From the NCBI GenBank assembly GCA_006503535.1, contig QYRS01000014.1, positions 310,001 through 374,000 of the forward strand: DNA of 64,000 nucleotides. The letters run 5' to 3'. Below the pieces are notes generated by a model. The model saw only the letters and a list, made by a program, of their open reading frames with translations. It made no database searches and had not been told where the DNA came from. This stretch comes from Arthrinium phaeospermum. Its lineage: Eukaryota; Ascomycota; Sordariomycetes; Amphisphaeriales; Apiosporaceae. Positions 1 to 9,551 of this stretch are shown here, piece by piece. The first letter of the stretch is position 1. Every line of letters starts with the position of its first letter. The translations under genes and the position numbers were made by a program.

Positions 1-3
1 CAC

Positions 4-489
4 ATGAGCTCTCATTCGCCGCAATCTTCGCACATCAACATCTCCACCAAGCGATCCAGCGTCCACTCCCACGCCAAGGCACCGCAACCCTCGCCTCTCA
101 AGATGGTTACCACATCCTCCACCGCACACCACCACCATCCCCGTGATGACGTGTCGTACTACTTCCTCCCCAGCGAGGCCGACCTGGCCTGCCAGGGCTG
201 GATGACCCCGACCGTCATCGACGACGACGACCTGATGTTCGGCGGCAAGAGCCTGAGTGAATGGTACGAGGAGGAACGCATGCAAGCTGCAAGCCCTCCG
301 GAAGAGGAGCGACGCGGCCGCCAACGGGTAAGTCCTGTCATCAACGCATTGCATGGCGATGCGCGCCCGGCATGAAATGGTTGCTAACACGTCTCGCTAC
401 AGGTACGGCAACACCACTCACATTCGCAAAAGCACCACGGCACGAAAACACAATCTTCCAAGTCGTCGAGCGACCAGAAGAGCCACTAA
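4..489 (+). CDS. His-rich hypothetical protein, 3' part (5' end may lie outside the window)
   Basis: Two exons join cleanly. Exon 4-327 ends at a GTAAGT donor (328) on a codon boundary. A 75-nt intron (328-402) has a GCTAAC branch site and a CTACAG acceptor. Exon 403-489 ends in TAA. The first visible ATG is at 4, but the frame is open to the window edge, so an upstream start or exon is possible; from ATG 4 the product is 136 aa. It has a Ser/His-rich N-terminus, a central acidic stretch (DDDDLMFGGKSLSEWYEEER) with several Trp and Tyr residues, and a His/Lys/Ser-rich tail. No catalytic motif, signal peptide or membrane span is visible. I do not recognise the family. The exon-intron structure and codon use make it a real gene. 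Confidence 0.7.
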
Positions 490-3400
490 TCCATCCAATC
501 AACGATACCCGAACCCCGGGCTCTCTCACTGAACAACGACATCACCAAATCACCATAACCAACCGCATAGATACATCCAGCAGCCTTCTTTCGCTATGAT
601 ACCCCAAGCATCATACCCTACCGACGTGGCGGACCACATCCTCACCGCCACGCCGGCCCTTGTCACCGCCCGCACAGTCAGGCTTACTCGTGTATTGTCT
701 TCCACATCAGCGCATCAAGCATTGCATTAGACCTGGCGTTTTCACCCTATCCACTTGGATACTCATTTTTTCACGAGGTTTTCTACGGACATCCTCTTCA
801 TCACCCTTACACAACCTGCATTCCTACATCGGCTGGGCTTCGGTTTCTTACGTCCCAGCCCAGCTGCCACGCGGTGCACGCACACGTGCGAACGTGCCCG
901 CTCGGTACCGGAAAGCATGGTAGAATACAGCTACTAGCATCGATTAGACTTTCCCCTCGACACGATGGGGAAAATGAGGGGATCGAGGATTCCTCGTCGG
1001 TTCACAAACTCTCCCCTTGGGTTTTTTCGGGACACGTTACGGCGTAACGTTTTAGACCATTTGCATTTTTTCTCATTTCTGGATTTTCGGCTTCGCGCGG
1101 ATAGCGGCGCGACTACTCCTTTCGCTAGCGGGATCGCGTAGGACTGGTTGGTGTGTGTGGAGGAAGGGAGAAAGCCCTGTTCAGGAAAACAAATTGCTCT
1201 CTTAGGGACTGGTCCGTCCCATAGCAACCTTGAGGTTCCGGGGTCAGAGTTGGTAATTTGGAGACTCGATGAGCATTATTGGTTGCGGCTAGTGGTTGCT
1301 ATGGCATAGCTGGCGAATGTGCAGGGTGACCGGCAACAAGAGTGGTGTGCTCGCTCTCGAGCCCTCTTCCTTTTGCCGGTCTTTGGTTTTTCGTTGGGTT
1401 CGATTCTCGATTGGATTGGCCCGACGCTCAGATGTAACCTTTTGGGGTCTTGCGCACTCCTCCCAGATGTCTTGTCGATTCAGACAAGCAACTGAGGGGA
1501 GCCAGGTCTCGTTCCTTCTGAGATTAGCATTGATACTGCTAAATATACCTGCATTTGCAATTATGACGATGTCTTGTCCATGCGCTGGTATTGCCGTGAT
1601 ATGCTCAGCTGATTACGACCGCGTCGGCGCGATTGAGTTGCGTTTACTGACTCGCTCAACAGGACGACCGTGGGACATGTACCTTGCGGCATCTGGCTAC
1701 GATCGAGTATTGATTGGCTTGATGCACGTGGCATATGGGATGCCAACGACGTACGCGCTCGTTCATTACCTGGCATTTCTCTCATTGGTAGAAACCCGAC
1801 GACTCGGAACGTGCATACCGGCAGAGCAGGCCGCCCGCCTTGGCCAGGCTCCGGATAATGGTAAGAGCCTGGGGGCTGCCTGTCTGCGCCTCGACCTGTT
1901 AGGCATGAATGCAAAAGCAGAAGAAGTTCTCAAGTCGGCCTCTTGCAGAAGCCAGCTCACACAGACACACACAGCCAGTGCCCGAACCAACCCCGCGCGC
2001 GCGGTCTCGCAAATGAGGAGATCGGTTACTTCTCCAACACGAAGAATGAGGCGGTACACGAAGGCTTTCATGGCATCTGCAATTGGCTATTTGTCACATG
2101 TATTCTTTGGCGCAGCGACACGTTTTCTTTACTATCCTCTATCTTTGTGATTGGTGTCCCGGGCGGTTCCCCGCGAGGTGCGGGCAGGGGTTCTTTTGCT
2201 GACATGCAGGAGTAGTTGCAGCCTTGAGCCTCGAGCCTGGCGGTTACAAGTTCTCTAGGCTAGGCAGATGCACTTGGACGATGCGAGTCTGCACGCCCTT
2301 ACTATCGCCCTCGTCGCCACCTGAGAGGCGGACGCCCAGGCAGCAACCAGTCAACCCATCACACCACAGCCGCCGCCTCTTCGTGAACTGGCTTACCTCA
2401 GAGACACGGCGAGGCGAGGCTACGATAACGACGAGTAGTGCAGTCAACAGTCCACGCGAAAACCGTCGGGGGGTCCATCTCTCGGCTCGTAGAAGCAACT
2501 GAGATTTCTTCTTTTCTTCTTCGCGCGCAGATCCAACGGCTCGTGGGGATCGCCCGGTGCGGCTTGCCGAGATGAGATGTTAGCGGTGAGCATGTGGCCG
2601 GAGAAAGTGAGGCTGGTGATTGGCACTGGGAACTTCCTGTGTCGCTCAATCAGGCTTGCACTATTGGTGTGTCGTGCATCTTTGATTGGCGGAAAACCCG
2701 CTGGAGATGCCCGATCGACTTTCAATATCACGCCGGGCCCCGACGCCCGTCGATCCGTACCAGCTCCGACATCATGCCCGCAGCAGGCGCATGAATTATT
2801 GACCGCGTTCGAGCTCGCTTCGGCGACGTGCCCCCGTCCCAGTACCCGTCCGGCTGGGCTTCCGGCCCCAGCTCGGTGGAGCGGCTGGCGCCTAACTCTT
2901 ACACACTACCATTCAGGGGTCCAAAAAGGGCCCGGGCCTAGGCCCGCTTCCCTCGCTGGAGGATGACGACGCAATCGAGGCGGTGAAGTGAGTTCCCTGG
3001 ACGACGGACCCCTACAATGCGGTGGGGCAAAGGCGTGCGCTCACGGGGCAGCCGGTGGCCACGGCGCCGCGGTCGTCGGGCGGGCGAAGCGGAGCCGAGA
3101 CGTCGCGCCATGCGCGCCTTCCTGGCGGCGGCCACTCAGGCGTGAGAGGGGAGTGGGAGGTCCATTGTCACCGTTTTCTAGATTTTTCTAGGGAGGCCAC
3201 TGTGGGTACATGAAGTTCGTTCGTTCACATCAGGGGCTGCAGCCAGCGTCTCTCAGGGTTTCTAGAAGGCGTGGGGAAGAGTCGAGCAGTTCGGTCTACG
3301 CCGAGTGGAACAAACGGGCCTGATCTGTAACTAACCTATGTATGCAGGTTCGACCCTGAGGTCATAAGTGTACACGTGATGCCGATTCCACCGTCTGTAC

Positions 3401-3724
3401 GGTCTGCTGGATGACTGCCAGCCTAGTGGCTGGACTCGATGAGCTTCGCCGTGAACACACTGAAGTTTGCACTCAGGAGATATAGTTTGCCAATTGCAAC
3501 ACTGGACTATTCCCTAGGGTGTGAATGTACTACATGTGAAAACCCATGCTGGACAAAGTCATGCCGAATGACTAATCGTGACGCGAGGTTGGAGTTGAAT
3601 GTAATTCATTTCTGAGTGCCCCTTTTTGTCGTTATAGCACAGAATGAGAACTAAGATCACTCGTCATACCAATTTACAGCCTTTAGCTACTTCTACCTTG
3701 AGTTCACTCGAGTTTTAAGACTAG
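490..3724. other. Intergenic region with one doubtful long open frame
   Basis: About 3.2 kb lie between the His-rich gene and the 3' end of the kinase gene. Part 660-1290 is pyrimidine-rich, then moderately AT-rich, with no exon-like structure. The open frame at 1317-2150 is listed separately. From 2200 to 3200 the sequence is GC-rich with many short overlapping frames on both strands, but no splice pairs or codon bias that I can support. The stretch 3300-3720 downstream of the kinase stop is lower in GC and probably contains its 3' UTR and terminator. Confidence 0.5.
1317..2150 (+). CDS. Doubtful open reading frame, 277 codons
   Basis: A single frame stays open from before ATG 1317 to the stop ending at 2150. 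This is long for chance in sequence of this composition, which is why it is listed. Against it, codon third positions show no C/G preference like the neighbouring genes, the predicted protein has no recognisable domain, and no typical pyrimidine-rich leader is obvious before the ATG. Its middle part is hydrophobic in patches and its end is Arg/Ser-rich. It may be a chance frame or an old gene relic. No function is proposed. Confidence 0.15.
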   Translation: MCRVTGNKSGVLALEPSSFCRSLVFRWVRFSIGLARRSDVTFWGLAHSSQMSCRFRQATEGSQVSFLLRLALILLNIPAFAIMTMSCPCAGIAVICSADYDRVGAIELRLLTRSTGRPWDMYLAASGYDRVLIGLMHVAYGMPTTYALVHYLAFLSLVETRRLGTCIPAEQAARLGQAPDNGKSLGAACLRLDLLGMNAKAEEVLKSASCRSQLTQTHTASARTNPARAVSQMRRSVTSPTRRMRRYTKAFMASAIGYLSHVFFGAATRFLYYPLSL

Positions 3725-6700
3725 TTATCTTCGCAGGCAAGGCTGATCCGGCGGCGCTGAGTCCTTGGACTTCATGGTGCTTCTTCTGCTTGCCAAAGAT
3801 TTATCATCCAGCAGAACGTCCTCAACCAGTTGTCTGAACTTGTCCCATATTGGACGCAGTATCTTGATTGCTTTTTTCCGATACTTATCTCTTCGTCGTC
3901 TCTTGTTTTTCCCTTGAGCCTGTGCGACCGGCTGTGCGGGGTCTGGAGCAACGGAGCTGGGCTCCTTGGGTGCTAATACCGTCTCGGGAGCGGGCTCTTC
4001 TTGGCTGGGCATGGCCTCGGACACCGAGGTTCGGCGGGTATCCGCGGACGGACGCTCAGATACTGACAGCCTGTCCATGGAAGCCCTGCTGCCGCATATC
4101 GTCGAAGGAACGGGGCGGATGCTGTGTTCCTCGGGGCCTGTTTCTTCGTGGGGTGTCACGACCACGATTGCCGAGTCGCCCGGTGTAGAGGGCTGGTACG
4201 TCTCTGACGTGGTGGAAGTTATGTCAGTTTTGAGAGACGGTAGTTTGTCGTGTGTCGGGGCTCGGCGAGGGGGCTGATTCAAGACAAAATCCTCGCGTGC
4301 GGGTTCAGGGGCAATTATTGTCGGCAGATCCCTCGTGTCAGAACCTCCAGTGGCTGGTTCCTCGCGGTCATCGTTGGTTCCAAGCTCGCAGTCTTTCAGC
4401 TTGTCGAGGATCACATCGTCAAGCTCCTCTCCAAGTTGGCCGAGGATTATATCGTCAAGCTCTTCGTTGAAATCTGACGTGACAGCGGGTTCCGAGTTCA
4501 TCATCTCCAAGTTTGCATTGGCAATCGCGGATTGCTTCACATGGTCAGCGGATATCTTCTTATAGGGTTATGATGATTACTTACGCGGAGGCTTCCGGTT
4601 GCTGGTGTCTCCTCCCTTTTATTGGCCGCCAGGTTGAGTACACTGTTGCCAGGTCCCTGGCAGTACTCGGGACTAGTGTGGCATTGCTTTTTTATACTGG
4701 CCAACAGCGTATCAACCCACCTCATCGGTGCTCTGTCGTGAGCAACAGGTAACAGCATCAGCTTTTGTATCACGTCGAGAAAGTCCAGGAGGCCTTGCGG
4801 ACAGTCCTTTGTTTCGCGGAGCTTCCATATCCACTGGGAATCAAGTCAGTCAGTCTCTTTGCCTTTTAAGGGGGCGGCGTGTTCAGATGTATTCCTACTT
4901 ACCGCTTTCACCTCCTGCTTTACCACAGCCTTATACGATCCCCCATCGGGCCCTTCATTGAGTATAATGAAGAATTTATCTTCATGTGCATTATCCTTCT
5001 TGATTCGATGCTCAGAAAAGCTGTTTGGGCCATTCCCCCTCGTTTCTTCGTAGCCAAGAAGGAACCAGGAAATAAATTCCAGGTAGAGGCACCCCAGACT
5101 CCAAATGTCATACTTCTGCTGGACTTTGCCATTGCCTAGATCCACCTCGGGGGGTCGATACGTAGGAGAACGGCCCACGTTGTTGGCTGTTGTCAGCTCG
5201 GTGTTGGCCGCCGAAGAATGGAATATAGACAGTCCAAAGTCAGAAACGACGAGGTGATCTTCGTGAACACGACCAGGCTCATCGAATGAATCGAACCACA
5301 GGATGTTATGCGGTTTGATATCACCATGTCGTCCCAACTGGGACAGTTTCCCATCATGATAGTAACGCCAGGAGTTGTTGTTATGCAGCTTGGCTAAGCC
5401 CGCAGCCAGTCCACTGCATTGGTCGATAAGCCACCGAACCTTTGCGAGTGACCTGATTGGTAGCGGGTCTCGCTTCCACAGGTCGATCAGATTACCCGAT
5501 GCCCAGGGGAACAGAAGGAAATAGTTATCCCCATGCGCAAAGGCCATCAAAAGTCTGATTAGGTGGGTGTGCCCTGTTGAGGAGCCACTGAAATGCTGCA
5601 GCACCCGGACCTCTCTGGCAAATTGTTTGTAACTCCTTGTGAAGACAGACTTGACCGCAAACACGGGCTCGCCATCAGAGTTCTGTGTGGTGTCAGCGGA
5701 TGGCTCGCTTCGGATAGGAGGGGGCGGTACGTACAGAGGAGGGGACGAAATTGTGATGAGAGCGATGAATTTTCACCTGATAGACCTTGCCGTGGCCGCC
5801 CTCCCCTTTCTCGTCCCATTCGGCGAAAGGCAGTCTGATCTTGCTGCTGCCCATTCTGTAGAAGTGCACCTCTTCGTTGCTGATATGGAAAAAGGGGGTA
5901 AGCACATAATACTGAGTATTATAGAAGTCGTCTATCTCCTTTGGCTCCCATTCGGCGAAGTGGTTCCGAGCAGCCGTCTTGCTGTGTCCAGTTCCCTCTG
6001 TTTTGGGGAAGGGATTGCCTTTCAGCTGGCCCCGGTCGAGTGGGAGATGAGAATCGTAGATACCGGCCTTGATGAAGTCTTTGATACTTTCGACCTTGCG
6101 GATCATGATGAGTATGGCCAGTATCATGCGGCGGCTGAGTGCATGCTTCCCTCCGCAGATTTGCCTGAGCCGATCACCGTTGTCCTCTCCCGTGAACGTC
6201 TCTGATAAGATTTTCTCAATGGTTGATTTATTGACGTGGGTGAAGACGTCCTCGTGGGTGACGAAACACTCGTCTCTGTCGCCGTACTTGGTGAGCTTCC
6301 GGTATTTCCAGAGCCGTTTGTGCACACTTTCTGCCAAGGGGATTGTATGGGAATTCATGTCCACGCGCTCGTCTGATGCCCCGTTGGCCGTACTGGCAGG
6401 GCCATTGAAAGACGACAACCGATCCTCAACAGGGCTGTTGGCCCGTGGTTGCTGCCTTGAACTCCCCGTGGGAGTTGGCTGGCTTCCCGTTAATGGGTAC
6501 TTTTCCACTTGTTGCTGGGCATACCGGCCTAAACCATAGTCATGAATGGTTATTATTGCGTCGAAGTCCGGATTCCTGTTCTTTGGTTTGGCCACAGCAG
6601 AAGATTGATAGGCGTATTTGCCCGGTGATTGTTGGCTCCAGGTGATGCTTTGGCCGGCAATTCTAGGCAGCTTCGAGCCATTGGATGAGTTTACCTGATG

Positions 6701-6883
6701 GCTGGTATGCAGAGACCCTGATTTTGCTAACCTATTGGTGTTGGTCCTTGTGTTAACCTCCGGTACGAATGACTTTGTGTTGGGTATAGATGCACTCTGT
6801 CGTCTGTGGGGCGATGAACCCTCCTCGCAGATCGAGGGCCTCGGCCCTGAAGACGAAAAGGCTAGGGTTGGAACAGTGTGCAT
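3725..6883 (-). CDS. Protein kinase with a novel N-terminal module (995 aa)
   Basis: Four exons: 6883-5735, 5682-4903, 4833-4585 and 4534-3725. The introns are 52, 69, 50 and so on in that order (5683-5734, 4834-4902, 4535-4584), all phase 0, with GTACGT/GTAAGT donors. ATG 6883 opens 383 codons. Residues 1-210 are Ser/Pro-rich and disordered-looking. Residues about 210-350 form a module shared with the kinase-HET gene at 9552 (motif WEPKEIDDF). The kinase domain follows: Gly loop GEGGHGKV, ATP-binding K394 in FAVK, probable alpha-C E407, catalytic loop HGDIKPHN (D504, N509), DFG at D531, then a PPE segment. The catalytic loop reads HGD, so it is a non-RD kinase. The last 269 residues are acidic at first and end in a Lys/Arg-rich stretch. 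It is transcribed away from the kinase-HET gene and is probably an active Ser/Thr kinase; its substrate is unknown. Confidence 0.85.
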
Positions 6884-8077
6884 CGTAAATGGAGTATATG
6901 AATGACACGACGTCGATGTTATCGGATACCCGGCATGGACAGTAAGTGGATTTAGCCTTGGTCCAGTCAGGAGCGAAAAGCAATTGTTATAGATGGTAAC
7001 CTATCAACGGCTCAAGTGGCCCCCAACAGCTACCAGGATGGAGAGGGTGTTCCCTACGCACACCGAAAGGCTTCAGCCGCATATCACTTAACTACTCTGG
7101 GAGGGAGAGGGTGGGAGGAGCAGTAAGTATGGTTGTTGCGGAGCCACCCCCATCATCCTGGATCTGCCCTGATTGCCTATTTATGGAATTGGAGCGACGC
7201 AACCCACCTCCAGATACTTTCTGTCTGTGAGCCCCTTTCCAACATGATTACCCGTGTAGATGGGAAACAGAACGAATGAAAGTTTCAAAGTCCACAACAT
7301 ATCCTGCACCTGGCTGGTAGCCCCTGAGAGTTAGTACTGGTCCATGGATCAAGAAAGCCACCGTGTAAATGTTATCAAACGTCTACCCCCAAAGGGTGTT
7401 TGAAAATGGAAGTCCTAGCAACTCACTGATGGGAAAGTCCTCAGTGCAGCAAAGAAAACCCGTACCCATTAATTAGGTCGACCGATCGAACCGACAAAGA
7501 GAGGGCGGTGTTTGCAAAATCTTCATGATTGGTCATTTATCCTCGCTCACCTCGGAGCAAGCAGCAAACAGGCCGAGGTACGAAGGTGTGTACTCCAACC
7601 CAGCGTGACGAATTAGGCGAGGCATATCAGAGTGGCTTACATGCAATAAACCCAGCCGCATATGCATGCAATGGCATAGCCCCTCAGCTATGCCTGTCAG
7701 ACCAATGCCACCCCTCCACACCCTCCTTCCCGGCCAAGCGAGGTTTTTCCACTTGTCTCGAGTCCAGGGGCCCTCGGGATTTATTGCTTGCCTACGCCTG
7801 ACATTGCCGCCTTGGCTGAAGACCTATATGTACCCGCCAGCGCTGCACTCTGTACTTTGATCTCTCCGATCTCTCTCCATCTCCAACCGTATCTAGTAAA
7901 TTATGGGTTCTCAAATCGTTTTCACCTAAGCCTATGGCCGAGAGCCTGTTTCCCTTCTACTACATACATTCGACAATCATCATATTCCAGCCATTTTCAA
8001 CCAATTTTTCGTGACTTTCAGTCACTCTCATTCAACTTCAGTCCATCTCAACCCACCATCAGAACATCTTCGTCCAG
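6884..8077. promoter_or_regulatory. Divergent intergenic promoter region
   Basis: This 1.2-kb stretch separates the start of the minus-strand kinase gene from the small plus-strand gene at 8078. The part 7840-8075 is a CT-rich leader with repeated TCTC, CATC and CAAC segments, the usual look of a fungal transcription start region and 5' UTR. It supports 8078 as a real start. No other exon was found. Confidence 0.45.
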
Positions 8078-8386
8078 ATGTGGCAGCAAGACTGCAGTCA
8101 GGGCCAACCCTCGAAGACCATCGAGGTCCACCACAAGCATGTCAAGAGCCAGTGGCATCTCGTCCAGTCTCTGAAGCGGGTGCTAGGGGAGAAGGACTTC
8201 TACTTCGAAATGCGGAATGACATGTACATAATTCAAGTATTCCAGCCAAAGCACATGATCCAATGCGAACCCGCGCCGTGTTCCAAGTCCGCGATTGACG
8301 ACGACGGAGTTGAGACCATCGACGCGGAGTCAGCACACCCCCACCCACACCTACACCCGCAAGACTCTACCGCGATCTACACCTGA
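8078..8386 (+). CDS. Small hypothetical protein, 102 aa, single exon
   Basis: ATG 8078 follows a strongly pyrimidine-rich leader and opens a 102-codon frame with clear coding bias (runs of C/G-ending codons, no rare codons). The first 60 residues look globular and mix basic, aromatic and hydrophobic residues (TIEVHHKHVKSQWHLVQSLK is one part). The remainder is acidic, then His/Pro-rich. No signal peptide, membrane span, cysteine framework or known domain is visible. It lies between the two divergent kinase-family genes and could be co-regulated with the one downstream, but this is only context. The family is not recognised. An alternative is that it is the first exon of a longer transcript, although the frame ends in a plain TGA. 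Confidence 0.55.
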   Translation: MWQQDCSQGQPSKTIEVHHKHVKSQWHLVQSLKRVLGEKDFYFEMRNDMYIIQVFQPKHMIQCEPAPCSKSAIDDDGVETIDAESAHPHPHLHPQDSTAIYT

Positions 8387-9551
8387 GGGTTGGTAATCGA
8401 GCCGACCCTGGTGTAATCGCCCACCGACAACTCTGTTTCGTACAGGGACACAGAACATGACGCACGGAAGGGGATGGCGCGAGTAGGAGGGAGCTGAAGG
8501 CCGTAATCCTTCATGGGAGGATAAGCAGCTGCTAATGGCTGTGACCACACCCAACTGATGGACAATCAACTTCAATGTATGGATAATCTACACATATGTG
8601 TAAAGTATGCATGTACGTCGTAGGGATCAGCCAATCGTTTCTCATGGTTAGTTAGTTTTCTTATCGTGCTCTCTAAGAGTCAGTTGTTTCTCCATGTGGT
8701 GGGTGGCACGGTAGGTGGTCCGCACATGCTTGTCACGCCACCGGCATATTTGCCCGTTTTGGGGTCGGTGACTACCACAGCCTGCTGCCTGCCTCCATGC
8801 CAACCCACAGCCTGCTTCCATACCCAGCACAGCCTGCTGCAATACCTCCTCAGCTTGCTGCAAAGACCCCACAGCCTACTTCGGTGGCCTCAGAGCCTGC
8901 TTCAATAGCTTATGGCCTGATGCGACAGTCACTTACCGGTGTGCATCTGTTACCAATAAGAGACTTCGGTTTGGCGTCTGAAGAAAATACATTGCATTAA
9001 ATCGCCTTCTTGCCGCTTGGTGTGCAGCGCCCTCAAGGAAGCCGGGCGCATCAGAGCGGGTTAGCTATCTCCATTGAGTCTGGCAGCTCCAAGTTAGGTA
9101 AATTGATCACAACGGAACGGGCTGCCAATCCCTTGGCGTGCAGGAGCTTCCGGTAGACAGGGAACCCTCTATCAGCGTCGACTTCGAGCCCCCTTGCGGT
9201 GATGCCATCCATATCAAGGTACATATACCTTCATTTCCGCTTCTAGGTCCCTTCGTGAGAGTTATGGCTAAGTCAAGCTCAAGTCAACTGCAAGCAATTG
9301 AGAAACAACGCACCTCTCTTATTTTGGAGGCTATCAACAAACTCTTGTCGGTCTGTTGGAGCCTTACTTTTGGATTGCTCTGGAAAACCTTGAAAACGTT
9401 GGGTAAGATGCTTTTCTTTGGGAACTCTTCTTTGGGGCTTTGTAGCATGCTTGCCTAAGAATTCTTGTATTTCTCTACTGGAAGGCTAACTGGTCGTTGG
9501 TTTGAAGCCGCAACAAGCCTCTTGAGGCAACACCCTCTAGACACAGTCGCC
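8387..9551. other. Upstream region of the kinase-HET gene, possible 5' exons
   Basis: No complete gene is supported here, but parts look coding. At 8761-8920 one frame reads a Pro/Ala-rich heptad repeat. At 9142-9219 a short segment has coding-like codons ahead of a GTACAT donor and behind a TGCAG acceptor. At 9270-9402 another open segment ends at a GTAAGA donor. These could be 5' exons of the kinase-HET gene, extending it with a Ser/Pro-rich N-terminus like that of its paralogue, or they could be decayed sequence. RNA reads spliced into the exon at 9552 would decide. Confidence 0.35.
8806..8911 (+). repeat. Degenerate 21-bp tandem repeat
   Basis: About five diverged copies of a 21-22-bp unit built on CACAGCCTGCTGC lie in a row; copies begin near 8806, 8828, 8849, 8870 and 8890, and an outlying related copy begins at 8776. 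The period is a multiple of three, and in one frame it reads as heptads of the type PAQPAAI / PPQLAAK / TPQPTSV / ASEPASI. That fits a coding minisatellite more than random simple sequence. Confidence 0.6.

Noticed and set aside
9465..9551. Extension of the kinase-HET first exon upstream of ATG 9552
   Set aside because: The extended frame begins at TTG, not ATG; ATG 9552 has a strong initiation context.
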